From: Cupriavidus pauculus
GTDB taxonomy: Bacteria; Pseudomonadota; Gammaproteobacteria; Burkholderiales; Burkholderiaceae
Direction of reading: 5' to 3'
NCBI RefSeq assembly: GCF_008693385.1
Contig: NZ_CP044065.1
Coordinates: 2,976,001 to 3,040,000 of the forward strand
DNA: 64,000 nt
Shown: positions 18,016-26,647 of the stretch, in pieces
Numbering within the stretch: position 1 is the first letter of the stretch
Layout: each line of letters opens with the position of its first letter
The notes under the pieces: model-generated
Database searches by the model: none
The model's input: the letters and a program-made list of their open reading frames with translations, nothing else
What the model was told of the DNA's origin: nothing
Program-made: the position numbers and the translations under genes

Positions 18016-19980
18016 TCAGGGCAGGCTGGTGGTCGTGACCGAAGACGGTGCAACCGAACCCAGGCGATCCTTGAGCGACTGGGAACGGCCACTCATCAAT
18101 GCAGCATAGTACGTCGCATTGGAGAGCACATTCTTCACATAAGTTCGCGTTTCCGTGAACGGGATCGTCTCTGCAAAGATCGCGCCTTCCACGGTACGGT
18201 TCAGCGAACTGCGCCAGTTCTTCGGCCGTCCCGGGCCCGCGTTATAGGCCGCGGAGGCCAGCGTCCACGAACTGTCCAGATCCGTCAATACCATGCTCAT
18301 GTAATTCGTACCGAGCAGGATATTGATATTGGGATCCCCCATCATCGACGGCGAGAAGTCGTTCATGCCGATCTTGCGCGCCACATACTTCGCGGTAGCG
18401 GGCATGACCTGCATCAGGCCATGCGCGCCCGCGGAGGATCGTGCATTCATGATGAAGCGCGATTCCTGGCGGATCAGGCCATACGCCCATGCCATGTCGA
18501 GGCCCACGTCGTCGGTCGCGCGCTGCATGATGTCGCGGTACGGCATCAGGAAGCGCAGCGCGAAGTCGTGCTCGGTGCGCGTGCGGTCGGCGGTGTTCAC
18601 GGCGCGGTCCAGCAGCTCGATGCGGCGCGCGTAGTCGGCGGCGGCGATCAGTTCGCGGTCGCTCATACCGCGCAGCTCCCAGTTCCACTCGCGGTTGCCC
18701 TCGAAGCGCAGGTTCAGGTCATAGAACTTCTGGGCGCGCACGAAACCGGGGCGCGTGCGCATGGCCATCGCCTCGGCGTCGCTGACCGCCGTGCGGGCCG
18801 GCAGCGAGATACGATTGCCGAGTTCCTCGCTGGCCAGCTGGCCGTAGAAATTGAACTGGCCGGCAATCGACTCGAACTGCGCGCGGGCCTCGTCCGGACG
18901 CTTGTCGGCGGCCAGCGAACGGCCGTACCAGTAGGTCCATGCCGGATCCTTGGCGCGCAGCTCCGGACGCATCAGTTCGATCGACTGACGCACCTGGCGC
19001 CAGTCGCCCTGGCGCAGCGCCGCGCGCACGCGCCATTCCTGCGTTTCATCGGAAAGCCACTGGTTGCCGCCGAGGTCGATCTGGCGGCGGAAATAGCCGG
19101 CCGCCTCGGGCGCGAGCTTCTTCGCCGCATACTGGCCCACCACGCCCCATGCCGCGCCCTGCTCGTCGCGCGACAGGCTCGCCGCGCTCGCGTTCAGATA
19201 GGCGGCCGCCTGCGACGGATCGTTGCGCGCCATCTTGACGATGGTGGCCAGCGTGTCACTGTCGCCGCGCGAGTCGGGCGCGGTCGCGGCGATGCGCGCG
19301 GCCAGCGTCGTGTAGTTCTGCTCGAGCGCCTGCCGCGCCTGGAACGCGACATCGCTGCGCTGGATCTGCTGGCTCTGCGCGAGGTAGCCGATCAGATCGA
19401 CGCAGCCCTCGCCGTAGTAACGCACGTCGGAGAGCGCCGCGCGCGACTCGGCCGCGACGTTCTGCCCCTTGAGCGCGCGCGACAGCAGCGCATAGCACTC
19501 CACCTGCGTGTCGTCCTTGAGCACGAACTTCGGATACTCGGCGTCGAAGTTGGCCCAGTCTCGCTTCTTGCCCAGCACCAGCAGCCAGTCGTTGCGCATG
19601 CGGTCGGCGATCGCCTCGCCCTGGTACCGCTGGAGGAACGTGCGCACCTGCTCGTCGGGCGCATCGATGCGCGCGAGGCCACTGGCATCGAACATCTGGG
19701 GCTTGATGCGGAAGTATTCGACGTACGACGGAATCGGATAGTCGACCAGCGCCGCCGACAGCGTGGCCGCGCGGTCCGCGTCGTTCTTGCGCGAGGCCTC
19801 GCGCAGCGCGACGAACGCGTCGTCGGGATTGCTCGGAATCGTGAGCACCGGAGCCGGGGCGGCGGCTGCCGGGCGTTTCTGCGCATATACCGGGGTGGTC
19901 AGCAGCGCACCCGACAGACCGCCCACGAATGCGATCCATGCGGCACGCCCCACGTGGCGCAGATATACTCCCTTGAACAT
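18016..19980 (-). CDS. soluble lytic murein transglycosylase (Slt70-like)
   Basis: A periplasmic peptidoglycan lyase of 654 residues. It has a signal peptide (hydrophobic about 12-33, cleavage near VYAQ), a long alpha-superhelical U domain, and a C-terminal SLT domain with YGLIRQESRF containing the catalytic Glu, then AHGLMQVMPATA and YNAGPGR. Slt enzymes cleave glycan strands to 1,6-anhydro-MurNAc products; an AmpG-like permease elsewhere in this window could import them. The start at ATG 19980 places the signal peptide at the N-terminus. The gene is divergent from the folate cyclo-ligase gene. Confidence 0.94.
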   Translation of the reverse strand: MFKGVYLRHVGRAAWIAFVGGLSGALLTTPVYAQKRPAAAAPAPVLTIPSNPDDAFVALREASRKNDADRAATLSAALVDYPIPSYVEYFRIKPQMFDASGLARIDAPDEQVRTFLQRYQGEAIADRMRNDWLLVLGKKRDWANFDAEYPKFVLKDDTQVECYALLSRALKGQNVAAESRAALSDVRYYGEGCVDLIGYLAQSQQIQRSDVAFQARQALEQNYTTLAARIAATAPDSRGDSDTLATIVKMARNDPSQAAAYLNASAASLSRDEQGAAWGVVGQYAAKKLAPEAAGYFRRQIDLGGNQWLSDETQEWRVRAALRQGDWRQVRQSIELMRPELRAKDPAWTYWYGRSLAADKRPDEARAQFESIAGQFNFYGQLASEELGNRISLPARTAVSDAEAMAMRTRPGFVRAQKFYDLNLRFEGNREWNWELRGMSDRELIAAADYARRIELLDRAVNTADRTRTEHDFALRFLMPYRDIMQRATDDVGLDMAWAYGLIRQESRFIMNARSSAGAHGLMQVMPATAKYVARKIGMNDFSPSMMGDPNINILLGTNYMSMVLTDLDSSWTLASAAYNAGPGRPKNWRSSLNRTVEGAIFAETIPFTETRTYVKNVLSNATYYAALMSGRSQSLKDRLGSVAPSSVTTTSLP

Positions 19981-20126
19981 GCTTCGTCTTCCTCGTCGAT
20001 GGCACGCGGTCACGGGTGCTCGCTCTTGCACTCGCCGCTGACCGCGCCGCCGGAATTGGTATGGGTTCGGGTCTGCGATCGAAATCGGACCGGAACCAGA
20101 CATTTGGCCGAACATTATTGCACGCC

Positions 20127-20741
20127 ATGCCCCCCGCCAAAGCGCCAGACAACCCGCCCGACAGCCCTCTATTCCCCGCGTCCGGGCCCGTCGCGCCCGA
20201 AGACCGCCGTGCGCTGCGCGCACGGCTGCTGGCACGGCGGGCGTCGCTGCCCGACCGTGCCACCGCCGATGCACACATCGCCGAGGCACTCGCCGAACTG
20301 CTCGAGCGCCTTGCCGTGCACTGCGTGGGATTCTATTGGCCGATTCAGCAGGAATACGACGCGCGCGCGGTCGTGACGCGCTGGCTCGGCGGCATGCCCG
20401 GGCGGCGCGCGGCGCTGCCCGTGGTCAGCGCGCCGGCCACGCCGCTCGATTTCCATCTGTGGACGCCCGACACGCCGATGCGCGAGGGGCGCTACGGCAT
20501 TCCGGTACCCGATGGCACCGAGGCGGCATCGCCCGACGCACTGATCATTCCCTGTGTCGGATTCAGCGCCGATAAGTTCCGCCTCGGCTATGGAGGCGGC
20601 TTCTACGACCGCACGCTCGCGGCCATGTCGCCACGACCCGTGGCGATCGGCATCGGCTTCGAGGCGTGCCGCGTGCCGCTGGAGGCAGCGGCACACGACC
20701 TGCCGATGGCGTGGATCGTCACCGAGACCGGGACGATCTGA
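20127..20741 (+). CDS. 5-formyltetrahydrofolate cyclo-ligase
   Basis: Converts 5-formyl-THF to 5,10-methenyl-THF with ATP. The protein of 204 residues has RRALRARLLARRASLP near the N-terminus, YWPIQQEYD, and the family signature KFRLGYGGGFYDRTL. The start at ATG 20127 was chosen because the upstream in-frame extension overlaps the promoter region of the divergent transglycosylase gene. It converges on metF, another one-carbon gene, with 21 bases between the stops. Confidence 0.93.
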   Translation: MPPAKAPDNPPDSPLFPASGPVAPEDRRALRARLLARRASLPDRATADAHIAEALAELLERLAVHCVGFYWPIQQEYDARAVVTRWLGGMPGRRAALPVVSAPATPLDFHLWTPDTPMREGRYGIPVPDGTEAASPDALIIPCVGFSADKFRLGYGGGFYDRTLAAMSPRPVAIGIGFEACRVPLEAAAHDLPMAWIVTETGTI

Positions 20742-20762
20742 CGCGCCCCCGGGGCGGCGCGC

Positions 20763-21593
20763 TTACAGCTTCAGCCGTTCCCAGATCGCCTTGGTGGCGC
20801 CCGCGGTGTTCAGCGTGTAGAAATGCAGGCCCGGCACGCCGGCCGCGAGCAGGCGCTCGCACAGCGCGGTAATCACGTCGAGGCCGAACGCGCGGATCGA
20901 CTCGCGATCGTCGCCGAACCCCTCGAGCCGCTTCGCCACCCAGCGCGGCACTTCGGCGCCGCACATCTCGGAGAAACGCATCAGCTGCGAGTAGTTCGTG
21001 ATCGGCATGATGCCCGGCACGATCGGCACTTCCACGCCCTGCGCGCGCACGTCATCGACGAAGCGGAAATACGCGTCGGCGTTGAAGAAATACTGCGTGA
21101 TCGCGGAGTCGGCGCCGGCCTTGACCTTGCGCACGAAGTTGTCGAGGTCGTGACGCGGCGAGCGCGCCTGCGGGTGGTATTCGGGATACGCCGCCACCTC
21201 GATATGGAACCAGTTGCCCGTCTCCTCGCGGATAAAGGCCACGAGCTCGTTGGCGTAGCGGAACTCGCCGATCTCGCCCATGCCGGACGGCAGGTCGCCG
21301 CGCAGCGCCACGATATGGCGGATGCCCGCCTCGCGGTAGGTATTGAGGATCTGGCGAATGCTGTCGCGCGAGGAACCCACGCACGACAGATGGGGCGCGG
21401 CATCGATGCCCTCGCGCTGGATCTCCAGCACGGCATCGAGCGTGCCCTGTTGCGTGGTGCCGCCGGCGCCGAACGTCACCGAGATGTACTTCGGCTGCAG
21501 CGGCGCCAGCTGCGCGCGCGTATTGCGCAGTTTCTCCGCGCCCTCGGCGGTCTTGGGCGGGAAGAATTCGAAGCTGTAGTAACGGTCAGTCAT
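20763..21593 (-). CDS. metF: 5,10-methylenetetrahydrofolate reductase
   Basis: MetF reduces 5,10-methylene-THF to 5-methyl-THF, the methyl donor for methionine, using a bound FAD. The protein has 276 residues, close to E. coli MetF. It begins TDRYYSFEFFPPKT with the conserved catalytic Glu in EFFPPKT, and VTFGAGG and ITQYFFN are typical. It lies 3 bases downstream of the holin-like gene and in the ahcY operon, so it is likely under the SAH riboswitch as well. Turning on MetF and AhcY together would clear SAH and remethylate homocysteine. Confidence 0.97.
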   Translation of the reverse strand: MTDRYYSFEFFPPKTAEGAEKLRNTRAQLAPLQPKYISVTFGAGGTTQQGTLDAVLEIQREGIDAAPHLSCVGSSRDSIRQILNTYREAGIRHIVALRGDLPSGMGEIGEFRYANELVAFIREETGNWFHIEVAAYPEYHPQARSPRHDLDNFVRKVKAGADSAITQYFFNADAYFRFVDDVRAQGVEVPIVPGIMPITNYSQLMRFSEMCGAEVPRWVAKRLEGFGDDRESIRAFGLDVITALCERLLAAGVPGLHFYTLNTAGATKAIWERLKL

Positions 21594-21596
21594 GGG

Positions 21597-21944
21597 TCAG
21601 TCTCGATCCCGCAGCAACAGGCTGGACAGGATCCACGAGATCACGCTGTACAGGATGGACCCGAGCAGCGCGGCACCGAAGCCCTGCACGACAAAGCCTT
21701 GCAGCAGATTGCCGACGAACAGGAACAGCAGCGCGTTGATGATGAAAATGAACAGGCCCAGCGTCAGCAGCGTGACCGGAAGCGTGAGGATCACGAGGAT
21801 CGGCCGGATCAGCGTATTGACGAGACCCAGCACCAGCGCGGCGATCATCGCCGAACCGAAGCCACCGAGTTCGATCCCGTTGATGACGTTGCCCACGAGG
21901 AACAGCGACGCCGCATTGATGATCCAGACGGCCAGCAATCTCAT
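21597..21944 (-). CDS. phage holin family 4-TM protein (not a phage gene)
   Basis: A 115-residue protein with four predicted membrane helices, beginning RLLAVWIINAASLFLVG and containing LVNTLIRPILVILTLPV with the conserved N-x-x-I-R-P. This is the Phage_holin_4_2 / YvlD-like family, common in bacterial chromosomes. Its role is unknown. The order ahcY, small membrane protein, metF is common in betaproteobacteria, so this is a fixed operon member rather than a prophage remnant. Confidence 0.88.
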   Translation of the reverse strand: MRLLAVWIINAASLFLVGNVINGIELGGFGSAMIAALVLGLVNTLIRPILVILTLPVTLLTLGLFIFIINALLFLFVGNLLQGFVVQGFGAALLGSILYSVISWILSSLLLRDRD

Positions 21945-21987
21945 ATCGACTCCTTGCTAAGGGGATGCGCGAACGCGGGACTTCGGT

Positions 21988-22018
21988 GTGTCCGGACCGC
22001 CGCGGGCGGTCCGGACAC
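21988..22018 (-). promoter_or_regulatory. 14-base perfect hairpin between ahcY and the holin-like gene
   Basis: GTGTCCGGACCGCC and its exact reverse complement are separated by a GCG loop. It lies 21 bases past the ahcY stop and 44 bases before the next start in the same operon. There is no T-tract on either strand, so it is not a typical intrinsic terminator. It could stabilise the ahcY 3' end after processing or partly limit read-through. Confidence 0.7.
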
Positions 22019-22039
22019 TACGCGATCGATCGGGATCGA

Positions 22040-23458
22040 TCAGTAGCGATAGTGGTCGGCCTTGTACGGGCCTTCCTTCTTCACGCCGATGTACGCGGCC
22101 TGCTGCTCGGTCAGCTCGGTCAGCTGCGCGTTGAGCTTCTTCAGCTGCAGGCGGGCGACCTTCTCGTCGAGGTGCTTCGGCAGCGTGTAGACGCCCACCG
22201 GGTACTTGCCGCTGTCGCGCTCCTGCCAGAGTTCGATCTGCGCGATCGTCTGGTTGGCGAACGAGCTGCTCATCACGTACGACGGGTGGCCCGTGGCGCA
22301 GCCGAGGTTCACGAGGCGGCCCTTGGCCAGGATGATGATCTTCTTGCCGTCCGGGAAGATCACGTGATCCACCTGCGGCTTGATCTCGTCCCACTGGTAC
22401 TTCTCGACCGACGCGATATCGATTTCGTTGTCGAAGTGGCCGATGTTGCAGACGATGGCCTGGTCCTTCATCTTGACCATGTGCTCATGCGTGATCACGT
22501 GGTAGTTGCCCGTGCAGGTCACGAAGATGTCGCCGTGCTCGGCGGCGTAGTCCATCGTCACCACACGGTAGCCTTCCATCGCGGCCTGCAGTGCGCAGAT
22601 CGGGTCGATTTCCGTGACCCACACCTGTGCCGACAGCGCGCGCAGCGCCTGGGCGCTGCCCTTGCCCACGTCGCCGTAGCCGGCCACGATCGCGACCTTG
22701 CCGGCGATCATCACGTCGGTGGCGCGCTTGATGCCGTCCACGAGCGACTCGCGGCAGCCGTACAGGTTGTCGAACTTGCTCTTGGTCACCGAGTCGTTGA
22801 CGTTGATGGCCGGGAACTTGAGTTCGCCGCGCTGCGCCATCTGGTACAGGCGGTGCACGCCCGTCGTCGTTTCTTCGGTCACGCCGCGGATCGCTTCCAG
22901 GTTCCGGCTATACCAGCCCGGATCCTTGGCCAGCTTTTCCTTGATCGCGGCGAACAGGAACGTCTCTTCTTCGCTGGTCGGCTTGGCGATCAGCGAGGCA
23001 TCCTTCTCCGCGCGCGCGCCGAGGTGCAGCAGCAGCGTGGCGTCGCCGCCGTCGTCGAGGATCATGTTCGGGGTGCCGCCGTCCGCCCAGTCGAAGATGC
23101 GGTGCGTGAAGTCCCAGTATTCCTTGAGCGACTCGCCCTTGAACGCGAACACCGGCGTGCCCGATGCGGCGATCGCGGCGGCGGCGTGGTCCTGGGTCGA
23201 GAAGATGTTGCACGAGGCCCAGCGCACGTCGGCGCCCAGCGCGGCCAGCGTCTCGATCAGCACGGCGGTCTGGATGGTCATGTGCAGCGAGCCGGCGATG
23301 CGTGCGCCCTTGAGCGGCTGCGCGGCGGCGAATTCGTCGCGAATGGCCATCAGGCCCGGCATTTCGGTTTCGGCGATCGCGATTTCCTTGCGGCCCCAGC
23401 CTGCAAGTTTGATATCGGCGACGATGTAATCCTGCTTGAGATCGGTCACGGCGTTCAT
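22040..23458 (-). CDS. ahcY: adenosylhomocysteinase (SAH hydrolase)
   Basis: AhcY hydrolyses S-adenosylhomocysteine to adenosine and homocysteine with bound NAD, relieving inhibition of methyltransferases. The protein has 472 residues, the usual bacterial length. The NAD motif [26 protein letters not shown] and the C-terminal KADHYRY are present. The start at ATG 23458 ([13 protein letters not shown]) has CGGAG just upstream; a longer in-frame extension runs through the riboswitch region and is rejected. It is the first gene of ahcY-holin-metF. Confidence 0.98.
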   Translation of the reverse strand: MNAVTDLKQDYIVADIKLAGWGRKEIAIAETEMPGLMAIRDEFAAAQPLKGARIAGSLHMTIQTAVLIETLAALGADVRWASCNIFSTQDHAAAAIAASGTPVFAFKGESLKEYWDFTHRIFDWADGGTPNMILDDGGDATLLLHLGARAEKDASLIAKPTSEEETFLFAAIKEKLAKDPGWYSRNLEAIRGVTEETTTGVHRLYQMAQRGELKFPAINVNDSVTKSKFDNLYGCRESLVDGIKRATDVMIAGKVAIVAGYGDVGKGSAQALRALSAQVWVTEIDPICALQAAMEGYRVVTMDYAAEHGDIFVTCTGNYHVITHEHMVKMKDQAIVCNIGHFDNEIDIASVEKYQWDEIKPQVDHVIFPDGKKIIILAKGRLVNLGCATGHPSYVMSSSFANQTIAQIELWQERDSGKYPVGVYTLPKHLDEKVARLQLKKLNAQLTELTEQQAAYIGVKKEGPYKADHYRY

Positions 23459-23570
23459 GTTCACTCCGGGTGAAGAGTGGCGACGGTGACGAGTGGGAAA
23501 ATAGCCCCGGGCAGCCAGAACTGCGGACTGCGGACTGAAATGTCGACTCGCCTCCGTGAGTGCCACGGAT

Positions 23571-23641
23571 CAGCGAGCGCCGTTGAAGACATCCGAGCCT
23601 GGCGAATGACGCGGGGGTCATCCGTTGCAACGCTCCTCGGA
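23571..23641 (-). ncRNA. SAH riboswitch upstream of ahcY
   Basis: On the minus strand the leader reads CCGAGGAGCGTTGCAACGG, a variable hairpin, CAGGCTCGG, then AACGGCGCTCGCT. These are the conserved blocks of the S-adenosylhomocysteine riboswitch, in the right order and with CCGAG/CTCGG pairing. It lies about 110 bases before the ahcY start. In known cases SAH binding turns expression on. A TACAAT -10 box at 23650-23655 places the transcript start just before the aptamer. The 23459-23570 stretch after it holds only the expression platform and ribosome site. Confidence 0.95.
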
Positions 23642-23700
23642 GTGGCGGTATTGTAGCGTGCCCGGCGGCGCCGTGTCGCCAAACCCCTTTTTTTTTCTCC

Positions 23701-24522
23701 ATGTCCCAGCCACCCCGCACCCTGACCATCGCCGGCTCCGATTCCGGTGGCGGCGCCGGCATCCAGGCGGACCTCAAGACCTTTGCGGCGCTCGGCTGCT
23801 TCGGCATGAGCGCGATTACCGCGATCACCGCGCAGAACACGCTCGGCGTCACGGGCGTGCACGCGATTCCGGCCGACATGGTCGCCGCGCAGATCGATGC
23901 CGTGGCCGGCGATATCGGCGTGGACGCGGCCAAGACCGGCATGCTGGGCACGGCCGCGATCGTCGAGGCCGTGGCCGATGCCGTCGATCGCCACGCGATC
24001 CGCCGGCTCGTGGTCGACCCCGTCATGATCTCCACGTCCGGGGCCGCGCTCTCCGACGACGCCACGAGCCAGGCGATGGTACGGCTGCTGTTTCCGCGCG
24101 CGATGCTCGTCACGCCGAATCTGCCCGAGGCCTCGTACCTGCTGGGCCGCCGTGTCGCGCGGCGCGCGGACATGGAGGGCGCCGCGGAAGCACTGCTGGC
24201 ACTCGGCTGCCGCGCGGTGCTGCTCAAGGGCGGACACCTCGAGGATGGCGAGGGCAGCCAGCTGGACGACCTGCTGATGACCGCCGACGGCAAGGTCCGC
24301 GTGTTCTCGCATCCGCGCATCGACACGCCGAATCTGCACGGCACGGGCTGCACGCTCGCGGCGGCAACCGCCTCGCAACTCGCGCGGGGCGACAGCCTCG
24401 AGGACGCGGTGGCCACCGCGCTCGACTATGTCGCCGCCGCGATCGCGGCCGGCGCCTCGCTACGCCTCGGTACCGGCAACGGCCCGCTCAACCATTCGTT
24501 CGCGCCGCGCGCGCTGGGCTGA
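23701..24522 (+). CDS. thiD: bifunctional HMP kinase / HMP-phosphate kinase
   Basis: ThiD phosphorylates hydroxymethylpyrimidine twice to HMP-PP for thiamine synthesis. The protein of 273 residues begins TLTIAGSDSGGGAGIQADLK, with the ribokinase-like ATP site HGTGCTLAAATASQLARG near the C-terminus. It is divergent from ahcY and lies apart from the thiC cluster, on the opposite strand. No TPP riboswitch is seen before it. The PGDYG gene follows 4 bases after the stop. Confidence 0.96.
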   Translation: MSQPPRTLTIAGSDSGGGAGIQADLKTFAALGCFGMSAITAITAQNTLGVTGVHAIPADMVAAQIDAVAGDIGVDAAKTGMLGTAAIVEAVADAVDRHAIRRLVVDPVMISTSGAALSDDATSQAMVRLLFPRAMLVTPNLPEASYLLGRRVARRADMEGAAEALLALGCRAVLLKGGHLEDGEGSQLDDLLMTADGKVRVFSHPRIDTPNLHGTGCTLAAATASQLARGDSLEDAVATALDYVAAAIAAGASLRLGTGNGPLNHSFAPRALG

Positions 24523-24526
24523 CATC

Positions 24527-24943
24527 ATGACCCTGCTGGACAACATCGACCTGCGGCACGACGCCGCCGCCGCGCTGTACGTGAAGGAAGAAACGGTGCG
24601 GGTGGAATTTGCCGCCGAACCCGGCGAGCTCGTCAGCCGCGAGGGACCGAACCGCTATCGCGTGGGCGACGCGATCGTCACGGGCAGCACGGGCGACCGC
24701 TGGTGCGTTTCGCGCGACCGCTTCGATGCGCGTTACGACGCGGTGCCGGACCAGCCCGGTGCCTATCGCAACAAGCCTGTCCCGGTGCTGGCGAAGGAGA
24801 TGCCGGTGCCGTTCTCGATAGCGCGGTCCGCCGGCGGCGACGTGCTGCACGGGAAAGCCGGCGACTGGCTGATGCAGTACGCGCCCGGCGATTACGGCAT
24901 TACCGAGCGCGCGCGCTTTCTTGCGGTCTATCGCCGCGCCTAG
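24527..24943 (+). CDS. PGDYG domain protein
   Basis: A 138-residue soluble protein of unknown function. Its C-terminal stretch QYAPGDYGITERARFLAVY contains the PGDYG motif that names a small Pfam family. No signal peptide or catalytic pattern is clear. The start at ATG 24527 follows the thiD stop by 4 bases, so the two are co-transcribed. Its stop overlaps the end of the convergent thioesterase gene by 4 bases. Confidence 0.75.
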   Translation: MTLLDNIDLRHDAAAALYVKEETVRVEFAAEPGELVSREGPNRYRVGDAIVTGSTGDRWCVSRDRFDARYDAVPDQPGAYRNKPVPVLAKEMPVPFSIARSAGGDVLHGKAGDWLMQYAPGDYGITERARFLAVYRRA

Positions 24944-25389
24944 TTCCCGCCCGCGGACATGGGCACGAGCTTGAACGCCGCGCGCGCCACGCACACCACG
25001 TTACCGCTGGCGTCCTTCGCCTCGCCGTCGCAGAACGCGATCTTGGCGCCACGGCGGATCAGGCGGGCCTCGAAGGTCAGCTCGCCGCGCGCGCCGGCCA
25101 GAAAGTGCGTCGACATGTCGATGGTGATCACGCCGACTTCGAGCGGCGCATGCGAACGCGCGGCCCCGCTCAGCGTGAAATCGAGCACGGCCATCAGCGT
25201 GCCGCCATGCACGTCGCCCCGGCTGTTCACGATCTTGTCGCTGGCCGGCAGCCGCGTGCGGCACAGGCCCTCTTCCATATGCATCGGCTGCAGCCCGAGC
25301 AGGCGCATCAGCGGTACGTCGATACCGAAATAAGGGCGGTCGGGGGTCCCGGGCGCGGCCGGCATGATCTGCGTGTCCAAAACGTGCAT
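24940..25389 (-). CDS. PaaI-family hotdog thioesterase
   Basis: A 149-residue single-hotdog thioesterase that likely hydrolyses acyl-CoA. SRGDVHGGTLMAVLDFTLSG contains the HGG-type active-site loop with the conserved Asp. The start at ATG 25389 follows GAGAGG with almost no spacer; upstream in-frame codons run through a palindrome and look non-coding. A perfect hairpin lies 5 bases before the start. It is downstream of thiE on the same strand. Confidence 0.87.
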   Translation of the reverse strand: MHVLDTQIMPAAPGTPDRPYFGIDVPLMRLLGLQPMHMEEGLCRTRLPASDKIVNSRGDVHGGTLMAVLDFTLSGAARSHAPLEVGVITIDMSTHFLAGARGELTFEARLIRRGAKIAFCDGEAKDASGNVVCVARAAFKLVPMSAGGN

Positions 25390-25394
25390 CCTCT

Positions 25395-25419
25395 CAGAGT
25401 TCCGCGCTGCGGAACTCTG
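25395..25419 (-). promoter_or_regulatory. 11-base perfect palindrome before the thioesterase start
   Basis: CAGAGTTCCGC, a three-base loop, then GCGGAACTCTG. It ends 5 bases before the thioesterase ATG. It may be a repressor operator or an RNA hairpin that touches the ribosome site. There is no T-tract, so it is not an ordinary terminator for thiE. Confidence 0.6.
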
Positions 25420-25492
25420 GTCCGCCTTGCGCGAGTCAGAGGATATCGCAATCGGCGCCGCGCTCCAGTACCCGGGCGCGGCGCCGCCGCAA

Positions 25493-26647
25493 TCAGCGTT
25501 CGAACATCGCCTTGAGCCGCGTGACGGCGGCCGGCACGTCCGTGGCCTCGGTGATCGCGCGCACCACGGCCGCGCTGCCCACACCCACGTCCAGCACTTC
25601 GTGCAGGTTGCTTTCGTTGACGCCGCCGATGCCGACCAGCGCCGGCATGACGGGTTGCATCAGCTTGACGTAGGCCTGGAAGCGCCCCATGCCCTGCGGG
25701 GCGGTCGGCATGATCTTGGTGGTGGTCGGGAAGATCGCGCCGAGCGCGAGGTAGCTCGGCGAGATCGCGGCCACGCGCAGCATTTCGGCGTAGCCGTGCG
25801 TGGAAACGCCGAGCCGCAGGCCCGACGCGCGAATGGCATCGAGGTCCGCCACGTCGAGGTCCTCCTGTCCGAGGTGGATGCCGTAGATGCCGCTGTCGCC
25901 GCCCAGCTGCCTGTGCAGGTCGATGGTCACGCGCCAGTGGTCGTTGATGAACAGCCGCGAGGACGATCCCCTGGCCGCGCGCGCGGCGCGCTCCACCTCG
26001 GCGCGCACGGCCGCCTCATCGGGCGACTTGAAGCGCAGCTGCACGGTCGGCACGCCAAGCGGCACGAGCCGCTCGATCCAGTCGGCCGTCGGCACCACCG
26101 CATAGAGGCCGAGATCGGCCGGGCACGGCGCGAACGGCGGCGGCAACTGCTCTGGCGCGGCCAGCGCGGCGTGACGCACGCGCGGAAACCGCGCGAAGTC
26201 CGCCGGCCACGTTTCGGCGCTCCCCTGCCATGCGCGTGCCAGGCACAGCGCATCGTGCGCGGGGAAGTGCAGGGCGCGCGCCGCCAGCAGCACGGCGACG
26301 AACGCCGGCGCATGCGGGGCGTCGCTGTCCGCCTGCGAATCGAGCACCCACGTGCCCATCGGCGAGCGCACGGTGTCGATCCAGCGGCCGCCTTCGCGTT
26401 CGGTGGCGATCAGCGTCGCGCCGGCGGCGGCCACGCGCGCGATCACGTCGTCGGCTGGCTCGTCTTCGGCAAGCACGATATCGTGCGGCGCGAGCGCAGG
26501 CAGGGATGACGAGCGGGCCAGCGGCCATGCGCGCCACGGTGCCTCGTCACGTCCGAATGTCGCGCCGAAGCGCGCGAGCAACGCCCGGTGAAGGTCGTCG
26601 TCGATGACGGCGGCGACGCCAGCGGAAAGGGCTCCCTGTCGCGTCAT
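25493..26647 (-). CDS. thiE: thiamine phosphate synthase with N-terminal ThiD-like remnant
   Basis: Couples HMP-PP and thiazole phosphate to thiamine phosphate. The catalytic ThiE domain fills about residues 175-384: LGLYAVVPTADW, VPTVQLRFK, RLFINDHW, GIHLGQEDL, STHGYAE, LALGAIFPTTTK and GIGGVNE. At 384 residues it is far longer than the usual 210. The first 170 or so residues contain HDIVLAEDEPADDVIARVAAAG and a tail like ThiD helices (FVAVLLAARALHFPAHDALCLARA), but lack the GTGCTL phosphate loop. I read this as a decayed HMP kinase domain. The start ATG 26647 overlaps the thiG stop by 4 bases. Confidence 0.93.
   Translation of the reverse strand: MTRQGALSAGVAAVIDDDLHRALLARFGATFGRDEAPWRAWPLARSSSLPALAPHDIVLAEDEPADDVIARVAAAGATLIATEREGGRWIDTVRSPMGTWVLDSQADSDAPHAPAFVAVLLAARALHFPAHDALCLARAWQGSAETWPADFARFPRVRHAALAAPEQLPPPFAPCPADLGLYAVVPTADWIERLVPLGVPTVQLRFKSPDEAAVRAEVERAARAARGSSSRLFINDHWRVTIDLHRQLGGDSGIYGIHLGQEDLDVADLDAIRASGLRLGVSTHGYAEMLRVAAISPSYLALGAIFPTTTKIMPTAPQGMGRFQAYVKLMQPVMPALVGIGGVNESNLHEVLDVGVGSAAVVRAITEATDVPAAVTRLKAMFER

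Noticed and set aside
17917..20376. 819-codon plus-strand open frame opposite the lytic transglycosylase
   Set aside because: It is antisense to a gene with a signal peptide and catalytic motif, and has Arg/Ala-rich composition without domains.
21597..21944. Prophage holin
   Set aside because: No other phage gene is near, and the family is widespread in bacterial operons such as this one.
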